Source: Haemonchus contortus (lineage: Eukaryota; Nematoda; Chromadorea; Rhabditida; Trichostrongylidae). Taken from it: a stretch of 64,000 bases of DNA. Shown one piece after another: positions 1 to 13,278 of the stretch (position 1 is its first letter; every line of letters starts with the position of its first letter). The notes under the pieces are model-generated. The model was not told the DNA's origin, made no database searches, and saw only the letters and a list, made by a program, of their open reading frames with translations. The stretch is from the NCBI GenBank assembly GCA_000469685.2, contig LS997567.1:43024775-43088774 (forward strand). The letters run 5' to 3'. Both the position numbers and the translations under genes were made by a program.

Positions 1-107
1 AAAATGTAAATGTCACATGATCCAATGGAAAAAATACAATCTTAGATATGCTGAGATACAATAAAGCAAAACCAATGGCATTCGATATCTTTTTGAAATG
101 GAGGCGA

Positions 108-2392
108 TCAAGGCGGCACTGTTATTTTCTCCTTGGACTTCATCAGAGCAGCTTGCTGTTGACACCGTGAGTAGGAGAGATTCAAGGTCTCGGTGACGTA
201 CCGCATCAATTCTTGGAACGCTTCAAAGAATTCGGTTTTCTCTTCTGGCTTTTCGAAGACCAGCTTGCCCAGTAACTGAAATTGTCCGAAAATAAATAAT
301 CAGTTTGGGACAGCGACGTTAGCCTGGTTTACTATTTCATACAATCCCTCTTAATAATTGCATAAAGATTACTGACATAAGAAGCTCGTGGAATAGATAA
401 TAACAAGCACCAATTCACGAGGTCTTTACCAAAGGAAAAACAAGTAGTTTGAGGTCGAATGACAGCTCTCTTCCCATCAAAAAATTTGTAGGCTGCCGCG
501 ACAACTAGCTAAACGAGGCGCGGCATAGCTCACTCTTATTGGTGGAATAAAAGAAGAAAGAAATAAAAGAGAAATAACATAAATTACTTGTGAACAAACA
601 TTCATTAATTCAAAAAAAGACAGACTCCTCTCTCATTGGTGAATCGTCAGCTGTTCGCGAACCCCAGAATGGTTCGCGAACAGCTGACGATCCAGCAATG
701 AGAGAGGGGTCTGTCTTCCCATTTTCAGTGTGCCCAGTGAACCCTCAGAGACATCAATAACAATGCATCGATGCTTGTAAATGAATCCAAGAAAGAAAAA
801 AATGCATCAATACATATGCGCTTTTAGCGAGTTGTCGAGTGAGGGGTTCCTTTGATGTAAGTGACCAGTGTAATTTCGAAAATTTTAGTTATCAGGATTT
901 GAAAATTTTCATTCAGATCACTTTTGATAGTTAATATTTTACTCCACCCAAGCTTTTCCTGTTCAGAAATACAACTATTTATGGAAATTTATTGATGAAA
1001 CTAAAGTTTCTTACCGTTTCAAAATGTTGCCTCCATAAATCGAGGAAATGTGGTTTGAGACCGTATTCGGCATAACGGGCATGTATAACCCCTAATTGAT
1101 AAGAGGCTTCGGAGACGACCAGGCTGTCTAGATTGTGCTCATGAATTATCCGCTCGAAGAAGTCGAACTGCGCTTGACTGCAAACAACAAATCTTAATTG
1201 CGATGGAATTTCTTGTTTACTGTGAACAGCCTCCATAATCATTCAAATAGGGCTATAAGTATCAGGGTCTTACCCCCTACATCTGGGTTGCCCATCAATA
1301 GTGAAATTAGACCAACACGGACCTCGAGAACCTAACTGCTCTCAACCCTTCATTTCTGTGGGACACTGCAGATTGTATCTTACGAAGTACCAAGATGAAT
1401 ACTATCTATGTAGCCAACTTGTAATACAACTTACTAAATATTTCTCCCTGTCTTTCTTGCCCGCCCGGGTTCTCGTACAAATTCGTTCGTATCAGACTGA
1501 GTTGCGAAGCCCCAGTAAAGTTGCCTCTCTATAGCTTTGGTCCAAGGATCACGACCTCAAAGAGAGACCTCTTCAAAGGAAAAGCAGCCTTCCAGCACCC
1601 GCAACATAGGCCGCTGTGGGATTTCCCTGATGATCCTTAATACCGTCTTCTTGCTTATTTCTTTTATCAAACTTCCCTCCTCTATCTTCTAGTAAGGTGC
1701 AATGTTCATTACAAGTAAGTATAACAAGGCCAGTGGCTTAGGGAAGATTGGGTTGCACCTAATGGGAGCCAGCTATACAAAAGTACAAATATATTTTTTA
1801 AAAAAGCTGTTCGTCTTGGATGATTTCCAGTCTTATCCCATGAGGGGGGCCTGTCTTTTCACTGATGATCAACACCACTTTGAAGACTTCAGAGAGAAAG
1901 ATGTTCAGCGTACCTGAGTTTATTAAGTTTCGGCCACTTCGTGAGGTCTCGAAAGCAATACATCTGGCATGCAATAATCTCATTTAACTTTGGACTGGAC
2001 TGTATACATAATAGCATTGTTTTATGGAAGATATCTGGCCGTTGTTCTGAAAGAAAACCTTTAAATTATTGCACCAACGAATTTTGGGAAAAAAGTACAC
2101 TAACAAACCAACAGGTCAATTTTTCTGTATAAAATTTGTTTGTCCGGTTTTTTTAGTAACTTCAAAATGATTTGACATGTTAGAAACTAATTGGTAAACG
2201 CGTGAGACAAAAAGTATCAACGACGACAACAACAACAACAACCAACCTTTTACCGTAGCCCGGAAATGTTTCTGTATAATAATCTTTTTATCTTCACTCA
2301 TTTTGAACTGTGGAAAAGAGAACGTCGAAGTGGAACGGTTCGGCCTCTTTGAATCAGCTGAACCAGCTTTGGATGATCGAATGCTCTCGATT
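108..2392 (-). CDS. globin-family protein, 3' four exons (5' end not found)
   Basis: Exons on the minus strand, 5' to 3': 2392-2247, 2046-1914, 1219-1015 and 275-108 (stop TGA 110-108). Phases join cleanly (G|AA, AG|T, ACG|TTA) and give about 217 residues. The globin fold is readable: the A helix follows MSEDKK, then a B-C region with RPDIF and SSPKLNE, then WPKLNKL, an E-helix-like stretch with SQAQF, and LGVIHARY, whose His (codon 1083-1081) fits the proximal F8 haem ligand. The distal E7 position looks like Gln rather than His, as in some nematode globins. G and H helices lie at the end of exon 3 and in the last exon. A Ser/Lys-rich extension precedes the domain, as in several C. elegans neuronal globins. 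The first exon listed opens with two bases owed by an upstream exon, so the start lies further right. The donor AAAG|GTTGGT at 2247 is weak and was chosen to keep frame. The exon-3 start could instead be 1177, also in frame. The family is reasonably sure; the subtype is not. Confidence 0.8.
617..717. repeat. long near-perfect hairpin in the last globin intron
   Basis: The arms 617-663 and 671-717 are 47 bases each, differ at three positions, and are separated by a 7-base loop. The inner end of the stem is itself built around TTCGCGAA. The element lies in the intron between the last two globin exons. It could be a small foldback transposon or a transcribed hairpin RNA; the sequence alone does not decide. 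I saw no second copy in the window. Confidence 0.85.
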
Positions 2393-3635
2393 CTGAAGTG
2401 AATTATTGTATGAATGGATAATTTAACAGCACTTAACAAAATGTTAAGAAAAAGGAAAAAAGGAGGGGAATTGGGCTGCATCAGTTACGCCGTGCAGGGG
2501 TAGCTAATATGTAGGTAATTTACAAGGTTGTAAGAAAAAACATTAACTCACTGAAGGCAGTAATCTGAGTGATCTCGGATTCAATTACACAATTTATTTT
2601 TTTTTTTTGAGAAAATCATAATCGCGGTAGAGTTTGAGAGGGGTGACAGAGAGGAGTCCCGGTGGAAGGTAAGTCATTTTAAAGGAAACGTCAATTAGAA
2701 AAATGTGGCCTTCACAATCAAGAACAACAGACCCAAGGACGGAATGAGCACTAGAAAAGAAAACTCTTAATAAAATCAGCTTACTTGTGGATATTCTTTT
2801 CATAAGGGACGATATCGCTGCTACCACAAGTGCTGTGGAGACCACCCATGTAGCAAAATTGCGGACAAAAAACGTGGAGTTCAGCAACTGGTTCAAGTCG
2901 TTCGCAGGTCGATTCGCGAAAGGACGTTCAACTCACTGAAATATTCGACATCATAAGTGACCTCCAAGAACAGTATCATAAATTATCACGAAAAACTACC
3001 TAAAACAGTTACGAATACTATCTAGCCTATGACTAAAAAGTGGTTTCAATTAATACAATTTGCACGAGGAACAGGAAAAGGAAGCAAAAAAGGACAAAAT
3101 CAACGCATAAATACAATTACCAGAAGGTTTGGAATTGAGTAAAGCCACCTGTGGCAACTTTATACTGAAATTGGAATTCAGTAGTAGATTAAAGAACTCA
3201 GTATAAAAAATATAATCACAGCTTAGAGGTATTCTGATCAAAAACAAAAAGAATAGAATTCTTCAAAGCCATCAGTCAGACAAGCAAGGAAAGGTGGCAG
3301 TCAAAAAGGGTTGGCTAACCTCGATGTGCTTTGCTTTTCTCCACTTCGTTGTCATATCATTTCAATTGAAAAAAAATCAACACTTTGAAATATCTCAATA
3401 TTAATATAAGAGTACAAAATAATAGCCTGAAATTTTTGAAGGTTTTGTTGGAATAATCCTGGATTTCGAGGCTGTACTTCGATTGGGGAACACGCAACCA
3501 TTCTATCCTCTGGGAAAAAAATTTTACGACAAAACCATTCCCCAACAAATAAAACGATCACATCACGCTCTGGCCGTAAATATCAAATATGTAATCTATC
3601 ACAAAAAAAAGTTGATATATGAACAGCAGAATGAT
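2393..3635. other. no gene identified
   Basis: AT-rich sequence upstream of the first readable globin exon. The missing 5' exon(s) of the globin gene should lie here or further right, but none could be placed. Open frames at 2594-2896 and elsewhere lack splice context and recognisable domains. Confidence 0.5.
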
Positions 3636-3639
3636 GTTC

Positions 3640-3965
3640 ATTGAGGGAGTCACTGCAAAGGTTAGCCTACCGTGGTTTCGTCTGTGACGGCGTGAAAATT
3701 GACAAAGACCTGTACACAGAGAGCGTAGTGATGAATGTAATGAAGCACCGATCAAACTCTGTTTCCTTGAAGAGGTTGTAGTCCTTCCAACAAGATGGTA
3801 CTACAGCCCGCAGAGACAAGTTCCCCCGGGTGTGGTGCCGACACTTGCTGCCCGAGTTCATTAGCAAAGAAGGTTAGCCATCTTGCATTCCAAATCTTAA
3901 CTCATTTGACTCCTACTTTTAGCCCTGATCAGATGAGGATTTATCGGATTCGCACACCGACTTTA
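3640..3965 (+). pseudogene. Tc1/mariner-like (maT-type) transposase remnant
   Basis: On the plus strand the frame around 3785-3915 reads FQQDG, then TTARRDKF, WCRHLLPEFISKE, and after a stop an I-PNLNSFDS stretch. This is the order of the second and third catalytic blocks of Tc1/mariner transposases: FQQDG-x-AH with the second Asp, then a WCR...FISK region, then SPDLNPLD with the third acid. Upstream, VCDGVKIDKDLYTE resembles the usual block just before. The frame is broken by stops (for example after KEG) and the third acidic residue is displaced (PNLN instead of PDLN). It is therefore an old decayed fragment. No terminal inverted repeats were found around it. Confidence 0.7.
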
Positions 3966-5405
3966 GAGTTCTAGAAAGTAAGACTCAAGAACGGCTGGGG
4001 AGAAAGGGGTGAAGATACCTGTGTGCAAAATGCGAGGAGTTTGAGATCAAATTTTGGGCCTCTATCCGCGCTCATGGGGGATATGTTGAAATGTGACTGT
4101 AGCATTATGTAGCACATAATGTTAGCAAACGTGCATGTGGATATTATTGTTATTCTCAGCTTAGAAGCTTTACTATTTCTGTTGCATTCCATGAATATAC
4201 AAGTTACTTGATAATAGAAACTTTGCTCCAATTGAATCAGTTCAGAATCAAATGAATTGACATTTGAATGCGTGTTCTGCCCATGTATTATTATTATTAC
4301 GAACAGTGGCATACCGTTAAGTAAATTGTGGTTACCATTGTGAAGCACACCTTGACAAGTTTACTGGTTTAGATTATTATGAAAATAACTATTCACTGTC
4401 TTAGAGCGCAATACATCAGATAAACCTTGATTAGAAGCTATACAGGTATGCTACGTGGAGGTTCAGGAGACTTCACATGAAGACGTCTTAAATGTTTGGA
4501 GTATGCTTATAACAAGAACGGTCTTTGATGGCGTATAAACGGTTATTTCGGTAAGCTTTGAACTTCTTTGAGCGAAGCCAAGGGTTATAAGATTAGAAAG
4601 TTAATTACTTTGCATAATGGCTATGGGATGCGCCCCGCCTTCGACTTTCATGTGGTGACCTATCGTATGTGGCCTACATAGTGACTCGCAGTGGCCAGCC
4701 AATGTGCAAGCCAACGCTTAATCTTCCCAGACGAGTCTGGTACCAAGGAGCAGCCCCAGGAGGGATGAAAAGCCCTGCTGACATGTGTGTATCAACTATA
4801 TTCGATCTCAGAACCTTAGATGTGATAGTAGTGGGCCGCTTGATGCTATAATTACCTATTTTTCATGTTTTTTTTACAGAAGGGAAAGGGGGGAACTACT
4901 AAACTTTGCAACAGTATCGTGATAATTTAGGATAAGATACTTATTGAAAAGAACATATCTCATAGCTAAAAATCCTAATAAACTAGCCAGTAATCTAATA
5001 TTCTGCTAAGAAATCAGTGCGGCGAACGATAGAATCAGTAATTGCGCCGAGCAGCTGTTAGCTAACTTACAAATGATGTTTTTACAGGGCAGTAGTAACA
5101 CATACTGTGATTAATGACCTATGATTGCACAGAAATAGAATTATAACATAATCACACAGTAACATGCATTAACATTACTTACATCAACATAGTAATAAGC
5201 AAAACAAAAATGGCAAAGTGTCAATACATCTCAGAATATTTGGAAACGTCGCTTTTTCTATTACTAACCTTAGACGTGAATACGAAGATTTCAAAGTTAG
5301 AGTTAGATATTTATTTACTTGTTATTTATTTGTTTTCTCAAATGCTTTTTTACTCATTCCCTTGCGGTATAGAGCAACTTTAACCACGATAGGGAGAATT
5401 GATGA

Positions 5406-5520
5406 ATAGAAAGAGAAGGAAAAGAGAAGGTATAGGAGAATGGAAAGGGGAAAGAGAAAAGAAAAAAAAATGAAATGAAGAAACAGAAACAGAAAGGGAA
5501 AGTGAAAGAAAATCAGGAAA
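5406..5520. repeat. purine-rich (GA) low-complexity tract
   Basis: About 115 bases made almost only of G and A on the plus strand, built from GAAAG/GAGAA units. It has no coding frame. Confidence 0.8.
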
Positions 5521-6821
5521 TTAATGCGAGATTCGAAGGTCTTGAAAGAAGCATTGTGTTGAGGACAGCGTATTTTCTAACTACAGTATAATTGGCCTAT
5601 ACTTCATAGTAATGGTTAGGCTGAACAGCTTTACCAATTGATATAAGCGATACCTATGCGCGTCAAGCCCTCATTGTCCATTTTTTCCTCTTTGAGTAAC
5701 GAGATCGACACGGATTAAAATTTTTGAAAAAAGTCTTTGATGGAAATTGAATGAATGAAATTGAACCCTAGTCTGGGTATTCTGTCGAGGATACCGCTTT
5801 CCAGTGATCATGAATTATTTCATTTTCGAAGTATGAACTGTGATGATCGCGATGGTACTGCACTTTTTCTGACAAAAATATTAGTCTACTATTCGAGCTT
5901 TTCCTAACAAATACCGAATTCAGAAGGAAATGCTGGGACGCCCTCTCAAGTAGCATCGCTTCCACAGTTCTTCAAGCGACCATAAAGCTTTCAAAAAGTC
6001 CAGTTTCATATAATAGAATTTACATAAAAACGTGAGTGGTCGGCTTTTCACCCGTACAAATACAGCTGTTTTATGAGAAAGGTGGTAGTCTGTCGATCGC
6101 TGGTTTGCTTGGGAAAGTAGTTACAACCATGACAACTTCGAAAAGTTCTCAAATGTTGCGCTCGGGAAGCGCTCAATCATTCGTTTAGGAGAGCAGTGGG
6201 TTCCAGCAAAATGCAGGTCGGAAGGTACTCCTTGAAATGATATACCTTCTCTAATGTATGCCCCAAAATCATTGAAATAAGGAGGGGGGGGGGGGGTGGA
6301 AATATTGAAGAGGACACTTTTCTTCTAATGGGTTTTTTCCCCGCCTAGCCTTCTTCAGATTGGATTTTTCCCCGCTGATCCTTTTTCATTTGAGCTCCAA
6401 GTAGTAAGGAAGCAGTAAGCGCAAGCTTTACCCTTTTTGTATTTCTCAACATCGCCGTAATTACGGAGATATTAGGGAAAAACGTTGAAGTAGTAGTTTT
6501 CTTTCAGAAATCCTTAATCACAACTCGTTTTTGTGTCACAACCTCGTAGCTGTAATCGTAGCTATAGCAGTAAAGTACTTAAAAATGACGTGCTCTGCCG
6601 TTACACTTTTATCCGATAAAGAAATTCTGTACCTGTACCTGGCAAGGTCATTACATGCACATGTACCCCCTCTACTTAAATTCTAGTTGAATCTAAGCTT
6701 TTCTTGGATGCAACGAGAGGTTTCATTTGTATAGTAGCGAGTATTTAAGAAAGAAAGTTTTTCAATAACGGGAACCCTTAAAATCTAACAGCTTAGGGAG
6801 AAAGAGTGTGTTCTAAGTAAA

Positions 6822-6877
6822 AGGATTTCTCCGATACTTGAAGTTCCAAAGTAAACTTCAAGTATTGGAGAAATCCT
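6822..6877. repeat. 24-bp stem, 8-base loop hairpin
   Basis: The arms 6822-6845 and 6854-6877 are reverse complements over 24 bases with one G-T type difference (GATACTTG against CAAGTATT). The loop is CCAAAGTA and pairing stops sharply at both ends. The size is shorter than most nematode pre-miRNA hairpins but within reach. It could also be a minimal foldback repeat. Confidence 0.7.
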
Positions 6878-9800
6878 ACGCTACATATTTACAGATTCTT
6901 ATTCAATATTTGGGCTATTTTTTCTTATTATTCTCCATGTAAACATGAATATAATACTTTTTTGTTGTAATCCTGATTTTATCCTGAACCTACCTTTGTA
7001 TTTTGCTTGAACAATAGCTAAATAAATGAAATGAGAGAAAATGGAATGAAACAGAATAAATAAAAATCTGAAATTCAATGAACACAAGATCGTGATAACG
7101 AGCAGCCACTACAGCAAGACTGTTCGTAGCGGATTATCCGCCTCCAACGTCCCCACCCAAAGGAAGTGGGTTCTGAAGAAAACGGGAGGAAACTTTTACT
7201 TCAATAGGCATCGACCGAACGGATTAGTCGCTTACAGAGTCGCTTACAGTCGTTCACAAGCTTCCCTAGACAATGACAAAGGGATAACTAAGTGATCAGC
7301 TAAGGAAAACAACACGCCCTACAATCCAATGAACAGCTTCCGCGTTCAACATGTATACGGTAATTAAACAAATTGCTTTTTCAGGCATATCAGCTTGCTT
7401 ATTCCAGATGCGATATTCTAATCACATAGGATCGAGGAACCTTCTTGCAAAATATCCAAAGTTCACAAGTTGCAGGGGACATGGAGTACCAGGAACTATC
7501 CATCCGCAAGAGGCTACAAATTAGGGTTCAATCTCTCACTGGGATTCCTCTTTCAAGTGAATTAGAGTTGAGGGTTGAGTTGGTCTTCACCTGGACTGCT
7601 GACGTGGGCGAAATCTGCAATTAATTCTTTTACTTACTCTAAACTGATTACGTTTTGCAGAGCCTCGTGGGTACAGTGGCCTTTCCTCTTTACTTCCGCA
7701 TACCTTACTCAATTTTAACCTGGTGACCATAGCTACGAAATAATCACCCCGCTTTTCATTATTTTAGAGGGTTAGTTTCAGCTGGTTATGACTCATATGT
7801 TTGACACGTGTATGCCTAGTTAAGTACCCACAAATTGAGCTTACAAAACAGGAAATGAAATTGAACACACAAACGTCTGTACAGCTGAACAAAAAGAACT
7901 CATTTCGCAACGTTTTCAAGAATGTTTACGTCAAACAGTGGGATGTAATATATTATTAATGAAATTATGATATATTACTACTTCAAGATTGTTAAACTAT
8001 TGTGTAGACTGAGCCATATGTAAGAGTAATAGCAATCAGTCTCCTGAGGAAATCATACTGCTCCGAGGCACATTGTCTAACGATGGAACAGTGGCTCCAA
8101 AATCGAGCACCTGCGAGTTCACAGTGACGTTTTCTGCGGAAACAACTCGGTTTCTGAGCATATTCTGAAAACACCCATAGGCAAGAACACGTATATGTAG
8201 TTCCCAGACCGATCTGGGAGAGTTTTGCCCATAACTCGTCAACTTTGTGAAATCATGGGCAATTGGTAGCCGTCTTAAACCGCTCCGTATTCGAAGAAAG
8301 AACGGAAGAGGAAAGATTAATCGCAAGGGAACTCACATCCCCAGAAGCCTCACACACTCTCTATGATGTAATTGTAGAATTCAGTAATCTGCCCCTTACT
8401 GGAATCCTATTTAATGTAATTCATTAAAGTTAGTTTTTGAAGGTATGGCTTACAAGCTGCATTTATCTTTCTTTTGCTTTTATTTGAGAAAAGAGCGTTT
8501 AGGACTGAAAAAGTTGTAAAAAACTCAAATAGGGAAGATATTGGCTTGTCCACTTCAGAGAACCTTTTGTCATTTGCACCTGTATAGTAATAAGAATGCC
8601 TAAAGAGGTTGATGTCGATTTTTCTAGCCCCGAAATGCGCCACGCACTCGGCTTTCATTTAGAATCATAGTGGCTTCCATATGCGTATTCGGTAAACGTA
8701 TTAATTCTTGATTTGACGTTCTTTGAAGCTGATCCTATTCAGCGAGATTTGATTCTCTACAATGAACAGTCTATCAAAATTCATTCCTCGAAAATCTAAG
8801 ACAAGTGATGGCATCAAATGGTAATCAACTGAATAAGTCTGTTTCCCTGATGCAAAATTACATCTTTTCGCATTTTCTTGGAGAGTCAAGAAAAGAAAGG
8901 TGGTTGATGACTCAGAAGGAATTTGAATCTTGCTTATACTTTCACAATAACAACCAAATTGGCATTGTCTGCGCATGAAAAAACTGATGCTGTAATTTCT
9001 TTCAAAAGATGGATAGCTGCAAAACTTTACTCTTAATTATATATGAATCTGTCCATTCAACAACAATTGCACTTGAAATAGTCTACCGTAAGGTTGTGTA
9101 CAATAGCCCTTAATGTACTGTAAGCGTGCCAAAATCAATTCATTCAGTTTAGCTAATTGTCCACTTATTTATAGGCAAAACATTGGCAACATGTGCTCCC
9201 AAATTAAATCCCCATAACAATATATATGTTACTATATGACCATGAAATCTACAGTAAGTCATGTACCATTTTCTATTCTGGAGACTCGGACCTTCTCCTG
9301 GACCTTTGGTAGCGGATCCATGACGAAGTCTTCTTGTTTCCATGAAGTGCCCCAAGTGGGGACCTTTCGTGAACACTGTTTTAGCAACATAGATCAAGTC
9401 TGCTATCAGACAGTGCGTAGGCTTGTCAAATTTCAAAATCTTTAAATATTGCTAACCCGAGTAAAAGTTGGATACATGGCGCAAATCTAATCTTTTGATT
9501 TAAATTCTCCGCAGGTGTTAGGTTTTCTGTTGCGAGTTTCTTATGTTGCTTCAATTATGGAAACAGGGAGTTCCCCCGCATTTGCTGGAGATTGTTTTTG
9601 TGAAACGAACAGCAGAATATAACACCATAGATTAAAAGTATTAGGGACACTTTTATAGGGTCGTTAAGGACTTTTTTCCTCGAAAGAAGTTAACTTGTCA
9701 CCAAACAATCTAATAATTAAAAACATTCAAGCGAAGCTAACGATGCACAAATTCGTCACTGATTTGCTTGCCCAAAATCAAGCTCACAACCGGACAGCCG

Positions 9801-12055
9801 TCCAGGGTAGTGCTCTGACTGTTATAATAGTATTAATCTTGTTGTAACATCGATATCGAGAGTTTGGCTTGACTAATCAACTATGCGCCACAGATAAGGT
9901 CTGTGTCTCAAATCGTTGCAGCAGTTGAAACCATAACTACTATGTCCACAAAAGAGCTTGGAAAACCGCATAAATTACGAGTAGGTAACCTCATTTTTCA
10001 TGGAGGGCTCATAACGTAGGACACCCGAATTTAAGCTGTGAAACTACATTTTACCCATTGAACACAGGGACATGTGAGCGTCTTCCTACCCCCTAACCCC
10101 CGCCCCCGCTTACTCGTCCTCCCCACCTACTCATCTCTTTTCTGAGGTCGGGAAGGGGGAGGGGAGTAAACAAAACATAATTTGAAGTCATGAACAAAAA
10201 ATTCCTTTGATATTCTTTAGAATTACATCCGCACTTACAACTTCCCATGCAGCTTACTCGTAAACCAGAGAAAAGCAGGCTTCTCTGACATACCTGAAGC
10301 TCCTGTGGCATGTCATCTTTACCACAAATGTATTCATGATTTTTTTAAAATTTAGTTTCTAAATTCACTATTTTCATGAAGATTTGAAGAACCAGAATGG
10401 CTCCCAGTGACCTAAGGTCTCAGTCGTGCCTATGGGAGGGACTCAGAAATGAACAGGATAATACTTTGAGTCACCACTCTACAAAATTTTGCTAAATCCC
10501 TCGATTTAGTTAATTGTATTGAACGCTGCAATACGATTACGTCTATGTTTGTAACCAGTAAACAATATGAACGATTGTAGTTTTATGGAATCCACAGAGG
10601 AAAAGGCGATTAGAAAGGCAAAAATGGAGGAGAAACGTCTGACTAATGAACGTACAGAGCTTACTAAGCCTTTGAAAAGGAGCTTCGTAAAAACCGCACT
10701 GTACTTGAAACCTTAATTGCCATGTGTGGGCTGGTCCCTTTACATAGAACTACCATCGACTACTAATTGCTCTAATGTGAAATGCATGTTGTATTGTGTA
10801 TCATTTTTTAAATTACAATGATTTCTTACATGATTTCATGCCAAACGTAATTGACATTCATCATGTATAAATAACGTCATAGGCATGAAAAAATTTAACT
10901 TGGATAGGACGTACTCTGAGTGATTTCGTGTATGAAACCTCATCCCAGAATTGACTTCAGAGCACAATTCATAGCGAAAATGATCGGCGTAGATAGGGCC
11001 TAAATGGAACCCCGAAATCGTCTTGACCGAGCACCAATGTTGGTCACGTTATGACAACCTTGCTAAGGCTGCTCCAATCACGAAGGTGCGTTGGGACGCC
11101 GATGAATAGTGCTTATGTGGAAGGTACCCAGGCAGTTACAGACAGCAACGCACTCTACGAAACATGCAATCACACACCTTCTTCTATTTTACGAAGCAAT
11201 TTTATGAACCATGCCGTTAATACATCGAATGCGCCCAGTGAAAAGCAGTTCCTGCATTTTTGTCGTCTGTGGCCAGCTCTTCAAGCTACTGCACCAATTG
11301 AGAGCTCGCCCGAATACATCGTACTTGTTGACTCTTTCGTCTCTCTTACTAGTATCCTTTCACTATATTTTTGAAACCTTATATTTCTTGAAATCCACCT
11401 AGTTTAGCGCTTTCTTCGCCTTTATACTTCCACTATTTCACTCCAACAACATACCTCAGAATCAGTGAACCGTGACTTCAAGCTGAATACAAATCTACAC
11501 CAAACTGGTCCAAACAAAAATTGATCAGTGATCTATTTACTGGTATTGCCATTAAGGAAATTAATCAAGAGTCAGCCATCAATCCAATCATTAATCAGCA
11601 TTTGTTACATGTAAACAGTGAGAGTAGTATAAACAAAACCAACGGTATTCACGGGATTGGCCTCCAGATGGTTTTCAGCCCTATTAGAAATGTAGCAAAA
11701 CATACTTGAACAACGAAATCATTAAAGCTAAAACGAAAGAGCCTTACAGTAACCAGCCCCGATAAGGAAACAAATTAATATTGCCCCGTAAACACAGAGC
11801 GGCTTCATGGGCGCTTAGGATCTGTACAGAGTATTGAAATGTGAAGCTTGACCTCTCCTCACATCATTTCAGCAGATCTCAAGTGCAGTGGAAGATTAAA
11901 AAGCTATTTAATAACGGAAACTTTTTCTGTAGTTGTTCCCCGAGACAAGAATGATTCTTTTTTTTTTTGAAAAACTGCTCAAAAATTGCCATTATAAATA
12001 TTGCAAGTATATAACTGTAAATGTAAGTATCGTATAATTATAGGTACTATAAGAG

Positions 12056-12316
12056 TTCGGGTGTGGTGCGCTAGGAACGAAATGGTCGCGTCGCGGTGAG
12101 AGGGGCGTCGCGCGCGAAGGAATGTAGCAAGATGCAGCAGTAGGTAGGAAATACATCAACAAAAGTACTGATAGTAGAATTATGCATAAAATAATGAACT
12201 CATATCGACTGAGCTGTATGAAGAACGCTAGAGCTGTAATAACGGCGAATAAGTGGTCCGCGACAGCCGCGTGCGGCGAATCGATTACCCAAAATCGTTC
12301 CTAACGCCCGTCTCCC
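12056..12316 (-). mobile_element. short interspersed element, copy 1 (MITE-like)
   Basis: This segment matches, in reverse orientation, 21462-21747 and 23787-24040. Shared blocks are GGAGACGGGC at one end, TAGGAACG just inside, a CGCCGCACGCGGCTG-type GC block, an internal GCGACGCGA block, and CGTTCCTA at the far end. TAGGAACG and CGTTCCTA form short terminal inverted repeats. There is no coding capacity. A non-autonomous DNA transposon fits best; a SINE is possible. Confidence 0.7.
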
Positions 12317-13278
12317 TAAGAGTTCACTTTTGGACAAGGTTAGTATTCGGCATAACTGCAGTTCAACCCCATGGGAAAGCGAAGTGAGACGAGGGCTATG
12401 TTGCCGCCCCCCTCTAATTCACAGACAGGAAGCTTTTTCACGAATTACACTTGTCTGCTGAAGTATTTTTAACACAACTACCTATTATAAGCCCTAATTA
12501 GCAAGTTTATAGTTAAGTACAGCTGCAGAGTATTTTTCATTCTTCAAAAATGCTTGCTAGCTAGACAATGCTGGCCGAGTCGTTCCAAGTACCTCATTTG
12601 GTCTCATTACAGTATCTATTGTACTCTAAATATACTGTAACGGGAAAATGTAGTCAATGAGTCAGTCAACATTCACAGAAGTCATGGTGCACGAAAAAAT
12701 GTACGTGCACAATGATCTTTGTACACAATACCGTAGATGAAAAAGAATAAGAAGACCAAAAAGCAGTTCCATTAAGTTGGAGAAAAAACAAAGAAGAGCC
12801 TAGAGATTGCCGCCAACGATTCCGGGGATATTTCAGATTGGAACATGATTTTTCTTCAAACTAGCATAAGAGCAGGAGCAAGGGGCAATGTTTTCTTGTT
12901 GTAAGCACTGTCCACGCCCCCTTGACCATGGCCCGCCCACGGGTGGATTTTCCACGTAATTTCTTTCTCACCCATTGCAGGGGCAATGATTCCAAACAAG
13001 CATGGAATAATGAAACGATAAACAGGAATTTTTATGTGCTCACAACATCAAGGGTTCCCTTCCCGAAGAGCCAGTCATCTCTGCAGGGCCTTTCCCCAGG
13101 AAGACCTTTGTAAAACCCCACTACCCTCCCTAATCACTAACCCGAGCTCAGTGGGAAGACGAAATTCCTCGTGCGTGAAACGTGCTGGCCCGTAAAGCTC
13201 TCAGAGTGACATAAGTGCTAGTATTGTATTGGTATGAGTACTATATGACTTTTGGCACGAATATATTTGAATATATTA

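Larger units (their letters stand above)
3975..12050. other. gene-poor stretch with simple sequence and small hairpin
   Basis: I see no supported gene. Contents noted: a purine tract (5406-5520), a poly-G run near 6283, a hairpin at 6822-6877, and a minus-strand open segment near 8000-8180 that follows a fair acceptor (TTTTCAG at about 8165) but has no recognisable domain. The last could be an isolated upstream exon of the globin gene, but the phase does not match the first readable globin exon. Confidence 0.4.

Noticed and set aside
3971..4348. Minus-strand ORF of 125 codons
   Set aside because: Long but AT-rich, with no domain, no start context and no splice partners; taken as chance.
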